Notes: generated by a model not told the origin, from the sequence alone. Counted from the first letter of the stretch, positions 7,670 to 15,873 are shown. The stretch is 40,917 bases of DNA from DAIRVC01 sp036803025 (GCA_036803025.1 DAIRVC010000007.1:1-40917), one strand, 5' to 3'. Program-made: numbers and translations.

Positions 7670-8398
7670 ATGTCTGCCATCGAAGCCGCCAATCTGACCC
7701 GTAACTTCAACGGGCTGTGTGCCGTCGACCACATCAGCTTCACGGTCGAGCCGGGAGAAGTCTTCGGCTTTCTGGGACCGAACGGGGCCGGAAAGACGAC
7801 CACCATCCGGATGCTCACCGGGCAGCTGCGACCGAGCGAAGGGCGAGCCGCCGTCATGGGCTGCGACGTCGTTGAGGAACGTCAGAGACTCAAGCCTCAG
7901 ATCGGCCTTGTATGGGAGTACCAGAACCTCTACGAGCGCCTCAGCGCCCTGGACAATCTGCTCTTCTCCGCCCGGCTGTACGGGGTCGACCGCCGCCGGA
8001 TCGCCGAGGTGCTGGAGTTCGTCGGGCTGACCGACAGGGCCAAGGACCGCCTCCAGAAGTACTCCAACGGCATGAAGCAGCGACTGCTCATCGCTCGAGC
8101 GCTGCTTCACGCTCCGCAGGTGCTGTTTCTGGATGAACCCACCCGAGGTCTCGACCCCGGTGTGGCGCGTGACATCCGCAGTCTGGTGACCGAACTGGCC
8201 CGGTCTGGGACGACTGTCTTTCTGACCACGCACTACATGGAAGAGGCCGACCGGCTCAGCAACCGGGTGGCGATCCTCGATCACGGACGAATCGTGGCGC
8301 TCGACGCGCCGCAGCAACTCAAGGAGCAACACGGCGCGGCGGCGACGCTGGAAGACGTCTTCATCCAACTGACGGGGCGGGGCCTGCAGCAGACGTGA
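7670..8398 (+). CDS. ABC-2 type exporter ATP-binding protein
   Basis: This 242-residue ATPase has all motifs intact: Walker A GPNGAGKT (36-43), signature YSNGMKQR (131-138), Walker B VLFLDEP (151-157), D-loop GLD and the switch His188 in TTHYMEEAD. It resembles the CcmA/DrrA group that powers ABC-2 permeases. GGGAGGG seven bases before ATG 7670 sets the start; an ATG 18 bases earlier is rejected. The gene follows the ABC-LytTR regulator and precedes the fused permease by 69 bp, so it is the motor of that exporter. The exporter cargo is unknown; peptides, drugs or lipids are all possible for this family. Confidence 0.92.
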   Translation: MSAIEAANLTRNFNGLCAVDHISFTVEPGEVFGFLGPNGAGKTTTIRMLTGQLRPSEGRAAVMGCDVVEERQRLKPQIGLVWEYQNLYERLSALDNLLFSARLYGVDRRRIAEVLEFVGLTDRAKDRLQKYSNGMKQRLLIARALLHAPQVLFLDEPTRGLDPGVARDIRSLVTELARSGTTVFLTTHYMEEADRLSNRVAILDHGRIVALDAPQQLKEQHGAAATLEDVFIQLTGRGLQQT

Positions 8399-8467
8399 AT
8401 GAGTCCGCATGCATGAGGCGCAGCGAAGGTTGCTCAGGGGTTTGTTTGGGAGAACTGTGAGGCCGAA

Positions 8468-10822
8468 ATGACAATCCACAAGAGCATGTTGACGCAGCGG
8501 GTGCGTGTGACCTGGGCCATCGCCGCCAAGGATATTGTTGGGGCGTTGAAGAACAAGAACGCGCTCGGCGTTCTGTTCTCCTGCCTGTTCATCGTGGTCC
8601 TGTACCGAATGCTGCCGATCATGAACGCGAGGCTGGAACCCTCACCTGTCCTCATCTATGACGCCGGCGATTCCCCCCTATCCATCTACCTGGAGAACAG
8701 CAGCGCCGTCACAGCCCACAGTGGGTACGACAACCAGGAAGACATGCTGCAGGCTCTCGCCGAGGGTGATGTGCCTGCGTTGGGATTGGTGATTCCTGTG
8801 GGTTTCGACCAGTCCCTCGAGGCTGGGAACGTGATGCCGCTTGCGGGCTATGTAGCCTACTGGTTGTCCGACCCGCAGGCTGAGGAGATCAGGCAATCCG
8901 TCGAGGCGGAAATCACCCGCTTGCTTGGGCGCCCTGCGGCCGTTGAGCTGCGAGCCGACCGGGCCTACGTGGAGCCGGGGCCGGATGGGGCCGGGACCCA
9001 GGCCGCCATGGCGCTGGTCTATTCTCTCACCATGATCGGTATCAGCATGGTCCCGCACCTGATGCTGGAGGAGAAACAGTCGCGCACGTTGGATGTCCTG
9101 CTGACGTCTCCTGCCAGCGAGGCCCAGGTGGTCCTCGCCAAGGCGGTCGCGGGCCTTTTCTACTGCCTGGTGGCCGGGATCGTGATTCTGGGGATCAACC
9201 ATGCCTTTGTCGTCCACTGGGGTCTGACGACCCTAGCGGTGACGGGCTTCTCCTTGTTCGTGGTCTCGCTGGGCTTATGGGTGGGCATCAAGGTCGAGAC
9301 GCGGGCGCAACTCTCGGTCCTGGTCTGGCCGATCTTCATCCCGCTGTTGTTCCCCATGATCATCTACCTCCTGGGAGACCTCTTCCCGGAAATTCTCACG
9401 CGCCTGATTGTCGTGATCCCGTCAGCGACGATGTTGACGGTGATGGGGCACGCCTTCGCTGGCTCGGTCGCCTGGGGCACCTGCCTGCTGGCTCTAGGCT
9501 GGATCCTCGCCTGTGCGGGCGCGGCGCTGGCCGCGACGGCATGGCAGGTGCGCCGACGGGATCGGGAGGCGGAAGGGCGTGCGCGAGCTCGGGAGGGGGC
9601 GGTCACCCGGCGGGTGTCGGTGAGCGCCGCCAATGGTTCGGCGGACGAAGAAGTCGCCCGGCCTGGTCGAGCCGTCATGCCCTCAGGTCGACCCCTGGCC
9701 ACAGCCACTTCGCGTTCGATGGCGACCGCGCCCGCGCTGCGCCGACCTTCCGGCATGCGCATCTTCGCTGCCCTGGTCGCCAAGGACATGCGCGAGGCCA
9801 TCAATAACCGGTTGCTGCTTTCGATCCTGCTGGGCACCGCCTTTGTGGTCCTCAACGGGGGCGCGCTGCCCCTGTTGATCCAGGCCCGGATGAAACCCAC
9901 AGCGATCGTGTACGACGAAGGCCGGTCGACCATCTTGCGTGGGTTGGCTGGAGGGGAGCAGTTCGTCGTGGGCCTGGCCGAGTCGCGCCAGGAGATGGAG
10001 CAGGCGATCAGCGAGGGGCTGGGAACGCGGCTGGGGCTTGTGCTCCCGGCGGATTTCGATGCCCGAGCCGGCAGCGGCCAGGTCATTGAACTGGACGGCT
10101 ACACCGCCCATTGGGCCGACCCCGACAAGGTCCGCCAGTTGACCGCCTTGTTTGAGGAGCAGCTGGGCCTGGCGACCTGGGGGACGGTGACCATCGACCT
10201 GGAGGGTCACCAACTGTATCCGACTGCGGGCGCCGGCGGTCTGATCGGCATTAACCTGCTCACCTTGGTCATCGCGGTCGCGACTCTTGGGATCGCCCTG
10301 GTTCCGCTGCTCCTGGTGGAGGAGAAGGAATCCCACACTTTCGAAGCCATGCTGGTCTCGCCGGCCAGACTCACCCACATCGTGTTGGCCAAGGCGGCCG
10401 TCGGCGCCGTGTACTGCCTGCTGACGCTGGCCGTCGTTGCGCTGTTCAACGCGGCCTGGATCGTGCATTGGGATATCCTGCTGCTGGCAGCTGCGCTGAC
10501 GGTCGCGCTGGTAGTGGGGTTGGGTCTACTCGTAGGCATCCTGGCCGACAGCCCGACCTCGGCAGCCTTCTGGGGCGGCCCGCTGCTTCTCCTGCTCCTC
10601 GCCTCGGCGCTTGTCGAACTCTGGGTCGTGTCGGGCGCGCCGGCGATCGTGCGTCAGGTCACCACGTGGCTTCCCGGCCCATTGATGCTGAATCTGTTCC
10701 GGCTCTCGGCCGCGGGCGAAGTTCCGGCGAGCCAACTGTGGCCCTACGCAGGCGCCCTGGCGGGCATGGCCGCGGTCGTCTACCTGCTGGTTGGCTGGCG
10801 GCTGCAGAGATGGGGAAGATGA
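8468..10822 (+). CDS. two ABC-2 permease halves fused in one polypeptide
   Basis: This 784-residue protein is an internal tandem duplication. Each half has an N-terminal helix, a large extracytoplasmic region of about 140 residues, and a block of five to six membrane helices. The equivalent motifs are HLMLEEKQSRTLDVLLTSPA in half one and LLLVEEKESHTFEAMLVSPA in half two, followed by VVLAKAVAGLFYCL and IVLAKAAVGAVYCL. A basic, low-complexity cytoplasmic linker (about 365-428, rich in Arg/Ala/Ser) joins them. ABC-2 exporters of the YhaP/NatB type normally dimerise two permease chains, so this single chain may form a complete pseudo-dimer for one ATPase dimer. GAGG precedes ATG 8468. The downstream hydrolase start overlaps its stop as ATGA. 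Confidence 0.88.
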   Translation: MTIHKSMLTQRVRVTWAIAAKDIVGALKNKNALGVLFSCLFIVVLYRMLPIMNARLEPSPVLIYDAGDSPLSIYLENSSAVTAHSGYDNQEDMLQALAEGDVPALGLVIPVGFDQSLEAGNVMPLAGYVAYWLSDPQAEEIRQSVEAEITRLLGRPAAVELRADRAYVEPGPDGAGTQAAMALVYSLTMIGISMVPHLMLEEKQSRTLDVLLTSPASEAQVVLAKAVAGLFYCLVAGIVILGINHAFVVHWGLTTLAVTGFSLFVVSLGLWVGIKVETRAQLSVLVWPIFIPLLFPMIIYLLGDLFPEILTRLIVVIPSATMLTVMGHAFAGSVAWGTCLLALGWILACAGAALAATAWQVRRRDREAEGRARAREGAVTRRVSVSAANGSADEEVARPGRAVMPSGRPLATATSRSMATAPALRRPSGMRIFAALVAKDMREAINNRLLLSILLGTAFVVLNGGALPLLIQARMKPTAIVYDEGRSTILRGLAGGEQFVVGLAESRQEMEQAISEGLGTRLGLVLPADFDARAGSGQVIELDGYTAHWADPDKVRQLTALFEEQLGLATWGTVTIDLEGHQLYPTAGAGGLIGINLLTLVIAVATLGIALVPLLLVEEKESHTFEAMLVSPARLTHIVLAKAAVGAVYCLLTLAVVALFNAAWIVHWDILLLAAALTVALVVGLGLLVGILADSPTSAAFWGGPLLLLLLASALVELWVVSGAPAIVRQVTTWLPGPLMLNLFRLSAAGEVPASQLWPYAGALAGMAAVVYLLVGWRLQRWGR

Positions 10823-12402
10823 GGAACGCACTCCTCGGGTGCGTGGGGCTGTTGTGCGCAATCGGGCTGACGGGGTGCACGGTCGGCGCATCCCGTCAGG
10901 CAAGCGCAACACCAACCGCGCCATCCACAGCCCCGCCGGCCTTCTTTGACATCCCGGTTGACCCGGGGACCTTTCGATCGGCCCTGTGCCCGTTTGTCCT
11001 CCCAGAGGACCTGCACCAGGGAGTGGAAGTGGAGTGCGGGTACCTTTCTGTGAGAGAGAAGCGCGGAACGGAAGGAGACGCGTCGCAGGGCCGTGTCATA
11101 CTTCTGGCTGTGGCCATCTTCCACCCGCCCGGAGGCGCTACTCACCCGGATCCCGTCATCTTCCTCGCCGGCGGGCCCGGCGCGAGCGCCCTGGAGCCGA
11201 TGCGCTACCAGTTCGACGTGATGTCTGAGCCCGTGTTCGCAACCGGCCGGGATCTGGTGGTCTTCGACCAGCGCGGGGTGGGACTCTCTCGTCCGGCGCT
11301 CGATTGCCCGACCTATGATGACCTCGCCCTGGAATTGATTGACCGGGAGGTCGGCGGGCGGTCAGTGTCGGATGATGAGGTGGCCGAACTGGTCATGGGT
11401 GCCCTGCGCACGTGCCGGGACGAGCTGGCTGCAGTGGCCGACCTGTCAGCCTATAACAGTGCAGCCAGCGCCGCCGACGTCGAGGACCTCCGCCTGGCAC
11501 TGGGGTACGAGAGCGTCAACTTATGGGGCGGATCGTACGGCACGCGCCTGGCGCTGGAGGTGATGCGTCGATACCCCACCAGCCTGCGCAGCGTCGTCCT
11601 GGACGCGGTCTACCCGCCGGATGTCGATCTATACGCGCAGGCGCCCGCCAACTTCGAACGCGCCCTCGAGCGGCTCTTCGAGGCCTGTGCTGCCAACGCG
11701 GTCTGCGGCGCAGCCCACCCGGGCCTGCGCGCAACCTTCTTTGAAACGGTGGCCCATCTCAACGCCGAGCCGGTCTTGCTGGAGAGCGAAGACCCCCTCT
11801 CCGGCGACAGCCGTCGAACCTGGATCAACGGCAACACCCTGATGGCCTTGACCTTCCAGCTCCTGTATGACAGCCGCCTACGATACCTGTTGCCCGAGCA
11901 ATTCGCCGCGGCCAGCCAGGGTGACTATAGGGTATTCGAACAGGCGATCGCCGCCCTGGTTCGCATGGCAAGCATCTCCAGCCGGGGCATGATGCTCTCC
12001 GTTCAGTGCCACGAAGAGATCGCTTTCAGCTCGTTCGAGGCCTTCCAGGCCGAGGTCGCCCGACATCCGGATGTGGCCGGGATCTACCCCAATTCCCTCC
12101 TGGGCGGGCTGGTTTACCGCGTGTGTCAGGAATGGGGAGCCGGGCGAGGGGGTGCGAGCGACAACCAGGCCGTGTCCAGCGATGTGCCCACCCTCTTGAT
12201 GGCCGGCGAGTTCGATCCGATCACGCCGCCGGCCTGGGCGCAGGGCGCAGCCGCGGCCCTGGCGAACGCTTATGTGTATGAGTATCCGGGCGTCGGGCAC
12301 GGCGCCAGCGCGCTGCCCGGCTGTCCGCAGGAGATGTTCATGGCGTTCTTGGAGGATCCCTACGCTCCTCCGGAGGACGACTGCATTGCGGACATGCGAT
12401 AG
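10819..12402 (+). CDS. TAP-like alpha/beta-hydrolase lipoprotein
   Basis: This 527-residue secreted hydrolase begins with a lipoprotein signal ending in LTGC (Cys20). The mature protein has an oxyanion loop LAGGPG (116-121), DQRGVGLS, the nucleophile elbow GGSYG (Ser239), and a C-terminal TAP-like region with Asp466 (GEFDPITPP) and His494 (GVGHG). The arrangement matches Streptomyces tripeptidyl aminopeptidase and proline-iminopeptidase-like exopeptidases. Peptidase activity is likely but esterase activity cannot be excluded. The ATG at 10819 overlaps the permease stop as ATGA; another ATG lies nine bases earlier. Translational coupling to the exporter suggests a shared task at the cell surface, for example trimming an exported or incoming peptide. 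Confidence 0.88.
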   Translation: MRNALLGCVGLLCAIGLTGCTVGASRQASATPTAPSTAPPAFFDIPVDPGTFRSALCPFVLPEDLHQGVEVECGYLSVREKRGTEGDASQGRVILLAVAIFHPPGGATHPDPVIFLAGGPGASALEPMRYQFDVMSEPVFATGRDLVVFDQRGVGLSRPALDCPTYDDLALELIDREVGGRSVSDDEVAELVMGALRTCRDELAAVADLSAYNSAASAADVEDLRLALGYESVNLWGGSYGTRLALEVMRRYPTSLRSVVLDAVYPPDVDLYAQAPANFERALERLFEACAANAVCGAAHPGLRATFFETVAHLNAEPVLLESEDPLSGDSRRTWINGNTLMALTFQLLYDSRLRYLLPEQFAAASQGDYRVFEQAIAALVRMASISSRGMMLSVQCHEEIAFSSFEAFQAEVARHPDVAGIYPNSLLGGLVYRVCQEWGAGRGGASDNQAVSSDVPTLLMAGEFDPITPPAWAQGAAAALANAYVYEYPGVGHGASALPGCPQEMFMAFLEDPYAPPEDDCIADMR

Positions 12403-12405
12403 GAG

Positions 12406-13581
12406 ATGGCGTTGCACAGGGCCAGGCGACGGGAGGCCGATACGAGACGGACGCTGAAGCTCTCACCGATCGGCGTAGCGGGCCTTCTCCTGGCCTACTT
12501 GGCCTCGGCCTGCCTCCCGAAAACCCTCGGGGATGGCTCATCGCTGCCAGGCGAGAACCGGGAGCTCTTGGATGCCCTGCGAGGCCTGCACTTCGATCGG
12601 TACCTGGAAGGACCGCCTCTCGAGGCGGAGCGCTCGCTCGTCGGTGGATGGGAGTTGTTCCGCTACCAACAGGATGATCTGCGGTGTGTTGAAGGAGGGG
12701 AGTACAGCCTCGCGGCGCGGCCAGGCACGCGGCCCGACGGCACGGTCGTGTGGCTCGATGGAGGCGGCGCGTGTTGGCCCGGCAGGGACGACTGCAGTAA
12801 AGACGCGCGGTTCAACTGGTGGATCGAGGAGGGCGGCCTGGCCTCGCCGAATGAAGACAACCCCGTCAGGGCCTGGAATTTCGTCTACGTCCCCTACTGC
12901 GACGGAAGTCTCCACTTGGGTGATGCGCAGGCCGACTACGACGGCGACGGTGTTATCGACCACTGGCACTGGGGGATGCGAACCACGTCCGCTGCGGCGA
13001 GGCTGACCGCCGAGTTGTTTCCCGAATCCGAGCGAATCCTGATCGCCGGTTGCAGCGCCGGCGGGGCGGGCACCATTGGGGCGGCCGCAACGATCAGGCT
13101 GCTCTTCCCAGAAGCCAGGCTGTACGTCCTCAACATCTCGGGTCTGGGCTTGGTGGGCCCCTCCCAGCCCGACCTCCCGAGGCTTCTGGCGGAAACATGG
13201 AACATCGACGATTTCCTTCCGGCCGACTGCCAGCAATGTCGTGAGCGGCTTGCCTTCATGTACTCGTGGATGCTCGACCGCGACCCCGGCCTGCGAGTCG
13301 GCGTGTATTCCACGTTGGAGGATCGCATGGTCAGCTCGGGCTGGGGCATGGATCGGATGGAGTTCCGGGCGCTCCTGCTCAACACCACCGACACCATCCA
13401 CGCCGATCACTCTGAGACGTTCCGGCGGTTCCTCGTTGCCGGCGATACGCACTGCGCGGGCGACTACTCGGTTCGTCTGTCCGGTGTTTCGCTGTGGGAA
13501 TGGATCGGCTACCTAGTCGGGGATGACCCGCGCTGGGTGGATCTTGTCCAGGGCCAGGTCCCGCCCGCCGAGCAGCAGTGA
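12406..13581 (+). CDS. pectin-acetylesterase/Notum-family lipoprotein
   Basis: This 391-residue protein has an Arg-rich n-region, a hydrophobic stretch and a weak lipobox ending at Cys36. It then shows the family pattern: LDGGGACW (117-124), PYCDGSLHLGD, the nucleophile GCSAGG (Ser217), STLEDRMVS with a candidate Asp306, and GDTHC with a candidate His349. Pectin acetylesterases and Notum remove acetyl or acyl groups from glycans or lipoproteins. An acidic DYDGDGVID loop at 177-185 resembles a calcium-binding EF-hand/type 3 repeat inserted between strands. It starts three bases after the TAP-like stop. GGAG abuts the ATG, so coupling is likely. Two lipoprotein hydrolases behind one exporter is unusual. 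Confidence 0.82.
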   Translation: MALHRARRREADTRRTLKLSPIGVAGLLLAYLASACLPKTLGDGSSLPGENRELLDALRGLHFDRYLEGPPLEAERSLVGGWELFRYQQDDLRCVEGGEYSLAARPGTRPDGTVVWLDGGGACWPGRDDCSKDARFNWWIEEGGLASPNEDNPVRAWNFVYVPYCDGSLHLGDAQADYDGDGVIDHWHWGMRTTSAAARLTAELFPESERILIAGCSAGGAGTIGAAATIRLLFPEARLYVLNISGLGLVGPSQPDLPRLLAETWNIDDFLPADCQQCRERLAFMYSWMLDRDPGLRVGVYSTLEDRMVSSGWGMDRMEFRALLLNTTDTIHADHSETFRRFLVAGDTHCAGDYSVRLSGVSLWEWIGYLVGDDPRWVDLVQGQVPPAEQQ

Positions 13582-13889
13582 TTGAGGCCGTCGAGGCCTG
13601 AGACACCCGGGCGACGGGAGGGATGAACCGATGGAGCGCCTTGGTCGTGATTCGGACGAGGCGCGGATGGAAGAGGTTCTGGTCGTGCTGCAGCCGTCGG
13701 CGCTTGTCTTGATGGCCGTGGGTGTTCGCGAGCGTATCCATTCTCGGGCTCATCGGCCTCGGCGCCGTAGCGGGGGTCCGCCGCATCAGGCGGGGATCGC
13801 CGAATTGAGGCGGATGGTCCGGCCGCCGCAGCCAACCGCGCCGGGGACTGTTCCCGGCGCGGGGGTCGATACAGATCGGCGCTCGCCGC
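13582..13889. other. 308-bp intergenic region between convergent genes
   Basis: Apart from the hairpin at 13836-13862 I see nothing firm. A 90-codon plus-strand frame starting at 13631 is Arg/Pro-rich, has no family resemblance, and runs through the hairpin and into the opposite gene, so I do not annotate it. Confidence 0.6.
13836..13862. terminator. 10-bp GC stem hairpin between convergent lipoprotein genes
   Basis: CCGCGCCGGG pairs with CCCGGCGCGG across a seven-base loop, 255 bp after the esterase stop and 28 bp after the Asp-box gene on its own strand. No U-tract, so it may be a pause or transcript-end stabilising hairpin. Confidence 0.55.
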
Positions 13890-15152
13890 CTACTCGCCAG
13901 TGATCACCGGCTCAATCAGCTCCCAGTTGACTGCGCCGTTGACCGTGCGCACCAACGAAGTGCCCTCTTCGTTCGTCGCCACGGCCCAGCCCTGCTGGTC
14001 ATCGACAAAGCTGAACTGACCGTCCCAGTTGACCGACCTGATGAAGGTCCAGGTGGCGCCGCCGTTGTCCGTGCGATAGATGTCCCGCCCGAGCGCGAGG
14101 CCGAGGCTGTCGTTGAAGAACACGATCTCGCCGCCCGTGTACGGCTGGGCGGTCCAGGTCACACCGTCGTTGGGTGTGCGATACAGGTAGGCTGCCTGAC
14201 CGGGAGGATCGGTGCTGTAGGTCCGGCACTCGACGGCCAGCGAGCCGCTCTGCGGCGACACAAGCCGGGCGGAATGCGTGGCGCATTCAGCGGCCTGGAA
14301 CAGGTCGGGCCGATCTGGCGGGGGCGGAAGCATGACCGTCTCCCAGGTCGTCCCGCCATCGAGCGTGCGGTCGTAGAACGCCCCCTCCAGCACGCCGTAG
14401 TTGTCGCGGGTGAGCCAGCCGTTGAGGGCGTCGTAGAAGACCATCCCGGTCTTGCCCAGGCTCTGAATCCCGCCGTCGGTGTACGGGTCGAGCAGGCGCG
14501 CCCAGATTCCGGCGCCGTCTTCCGAGCGGAAGAGCATCACATACTGATGGCTCATGCCGACCCCCGCACCAACCATCAACCAGCCATGGCGCAGGTCGGA
14601 CGAAGCCCAGAACATCGGATAGAACTGCTCACCGGCGGTCTCCAGCCGGCGGCTGGCCGCCCAGGACGAACCACCGTTGCCCGTTCGCCACACAAAGACA
14701 TCGGCGGCCGGCATGCCGCTGTCGAGCCCATACACCGCCCAGGCCGTCAGGGCATCCAGGAAGACGGCGCTGGCAGTGCGCGGCTCGTCGGCCGGCTCGA
14801 GCGGGGTCACGTCAGCCCAGGTCAACCCGCCGTCCTGCGTGCGCAGCACATGGTCGCTGCGGCCGACGGTTCCGCCCAGGGCCCAGCCGATGCTGGTGTC
14901 GACCATGTGGATCATCGTGATCGTCACCGCCGTCCCGGGGGCCAGGCGGGGGATCGTCCCGCCGGGCGTGACGGTCGGCTCTGGCGTGTCACTGGGGGCG
15001 ATGGTGGTCGTGGGCTCGAATGTCGGAACAGTCGGCGCGGCGGTTGTCGGCGGCGGCGTGGGGGATGGCGTGTCCGGCGCCGGGGCGCCGCAGGCAAGGA
15101 TGCCCAGCGCACAAGCCACAGCCGCACCAAGTATCGAGGTCTGTCTCGCCAT
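13890..15152 (-). CDS. Asp-box (BNR/Ycf48-like) beta-propeller lipoprotein
   Basis: The 420-residue protein has a signal peptide ending ILAC (Cys21) and a Thr/Pro-rich spacer to about residue 70. After that come seven evenly spaced Asp-box motifs of the form S/T-x-D/N-x-G-x-x-W: RTQDGGLTW (104-112), RTGNGGSSW (156), RSEDGAGIW (209), RTLDGGTTW (262), RTPNDGVTW (325), RTDNGGATW (360) and RTVNGAVNW (402). Seven repeats fit one complete seven-bladed propeller of the sortilin/Ycf48/sialidase type. There is no sialidase catalytic set, so a binding or scaffold role outside the membrane is likelier than catalysis. It is probably monocistronic; the nearest gene upstream is the transposase beyond a palindrome. 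Confidence 0.87.
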   Translation of the reverse strand: MARQTSILGAAVACALGILACGAPAPDTPSPTPPPTTAAPTVPTFEPTTTIAPSDTPEPTVTPGGTIPRLAPGTAVTITMIHMVDTSIGWALGGTVGRSDHVLRTQDGGLTWADVTPLEPADEPRTASAVFLDALTAWAVYGLDSGMPAADVFVWRTGNGGSSWAASRRLETAGEQFYPMFWASSDLRHGWLMVGAGVGMSHQYVMLFRSEDGAGIWARLLDPYTDGGIQSLGKTGMVFYDALNGWLTRDNYGVLEGAFYDRTLDGGTTWETVMLPPPPDRPDLFQAAECATHSARLVSPQSGSLAVECRTYSTDPPGQAAYLYRTPNDGVTWTAQPYTGGEIVFFNDSLGLALGRDIYRTDNGGATWTFIRSVNWDGQFSFVDDQQGWAVATNEEGTSLVRTVNGAVNWELIEPVITGE

Positions 15153-15169
15153 GGGGATGGGCCTCCTGT

Positions 15170-15204
15170 TAGCTTCCCGCGAGCTTTAAGCTCGCGGGAA
15201 GCTA
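15170..15204. repeat. REP-like perfect palindrome at the transposase 3' end
   Basis: A 16-bp arm beginning TAGCTTCCCGCGAGC repeats in inverted form around a TTA loop. It contains the stop codon of the adjacent REP-type transposase and lies 17 bp upstream of the Asp-box gene start. It shares CCCGCGAGC and the same five-base centre spacing with the hairpin at 15817-15837. Confidence 0.8.
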
Positions 15205-15789
15205 GCTACCAGGGCTCCAGTCAATAAACGCCGTTTGCAGGGTTCCAACGGGCGCTTCGGCGGGGGCGCATGCGAACTGACCGTAGGCGTCGCCGGTCGC
15301 GAACTGCCCCGGCACCAACGCGGAGTCGCTGATACCACCTGTACGCATACCAATGACGTCGGCATAGTTGGAGTAGACCCAATCTTGCGGACGCACGACC
15401 AGCCCCGCCCGAACTGGATTCAGGTGAATGTAGCCAGCCACGTGCATGAGCTGCTCATCGCATTCGACCCGGACGCAGCGGAACCGGCCCTGGAACAAGG
15501 GACCGCTTCGGCCTCGCTGGCGATTGATCGCCTGCGCGTAGGATCCCTGAACGCTGCTCATGAACTTCCTGGGCGCATCATCGAGGCGCGAACGCAGCAG
15601 GACGTGAAAGTGATTCGGCATCAGACAATATGCGGTAAGGTCGATAGCGTGGCGCTGAAGGCTCTTGCGGACGACCTCGACGAAGTACCTGTAGTTCGGC
15701 TCCCGAAAGAAGATCGGCTGACGGTCCACCCCGCGGTTGAGGAGATGGTATACCCCATCCCCGGCGAAGGGTTCTCGGCGAGATGGCAA
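15202..15789 (-). CDS. REP-associated tyrosine transposase (RAYT, Y1/HUH family)
   Basis: The protein carries the HUH motif PNHFHVLL (two His flanking Phe) and, about 24 residues on, the catalytic Tyr in GSYAQAINRQ, followed by PLFQGRFRC and YIHLNPVRAGL. These are the hallmarks of single-domain transposases that nick at REP palindromes. I choose the TTG at 15789 because AGGGGGGA lies six bases before it and the family normally starts just ahead of VYHLLNRG. The longer reading from ATG 15849 would add 20 unconserved residues that overlap the upstream REP-like hairpin. That gives 195 residues, a usual size. It is bordered by related hairpins at 15170-15204 and 15817-15837, as expected for a RAYT with its own REPs. 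Confidence 0.88.
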   Translation of the reverse strand: MPSRREPFAGDGVYHLLNRGVDRQPIFFREPNYRYFVEVVRKSLQRHAIDLTAYCLMPNHFHVLLRSRLDDAPRKFMSSVQGSYAQAINRQRGRSGPLFQGRFRCVRVECDEQLMHVAGYIHLNPVRAGLVVRPQDWVYSNYADVIGMRTGGISDSALVPGQFATGDAYGQFACAPAEAPVGTLQTAFIDWSPGS

Positions 15790-15816
15790 GCTTGTCCCCC
15801 CTGTCTGTACTTCTCC

Positions 15817-15837
15817 CCGCGAGCCTGACGTTCGCGG
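15817..15837. repeat. REP-like imperfect hairpin upstream of the transposase
   Basis: CCGCGA pairs with TCGCGG around a nine-base centre (plus a G-T wobble). It shares the C-CGCGAGC / G-TCGCGG frame of the palindrome at the other end of the transposase gene, so the pair looks like REP elements bracketing their transposase. Confidence 0.55.
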
Positions 15838-15858
15838 CGGAGCTGGCAACCACCCCAG

Positions 15859-15864
15859 TATAAT
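15859..15864 (+). promoter_or_regulatory. TATAAT -10 box, candidate leaderless start of the helicase gene
   Basis: A perfect TATAAT ends nine bases before ATG 15874, so transcription would begin at about 15871, almost on the start codon. No -35 and no ribosome site are visible. Confidence 0.5.
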
Positions 15865-15873
15865 CCTGTGCGA

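Noticed and set aside
13700..13800. Third copy of the 19501/20341 repeat near a shared GGGGGTCCGCCGC-like word
   Set aside because: Only a short GC-rich word matches. The surrounding sequence does not align.
13631..13903. 90-codon plus-strand frame after the esterase gene
   Set aside because: It is Arg/Pro-rich, passes through a hairpin and into the opposite Asp-box gene, and resembles no known protein.
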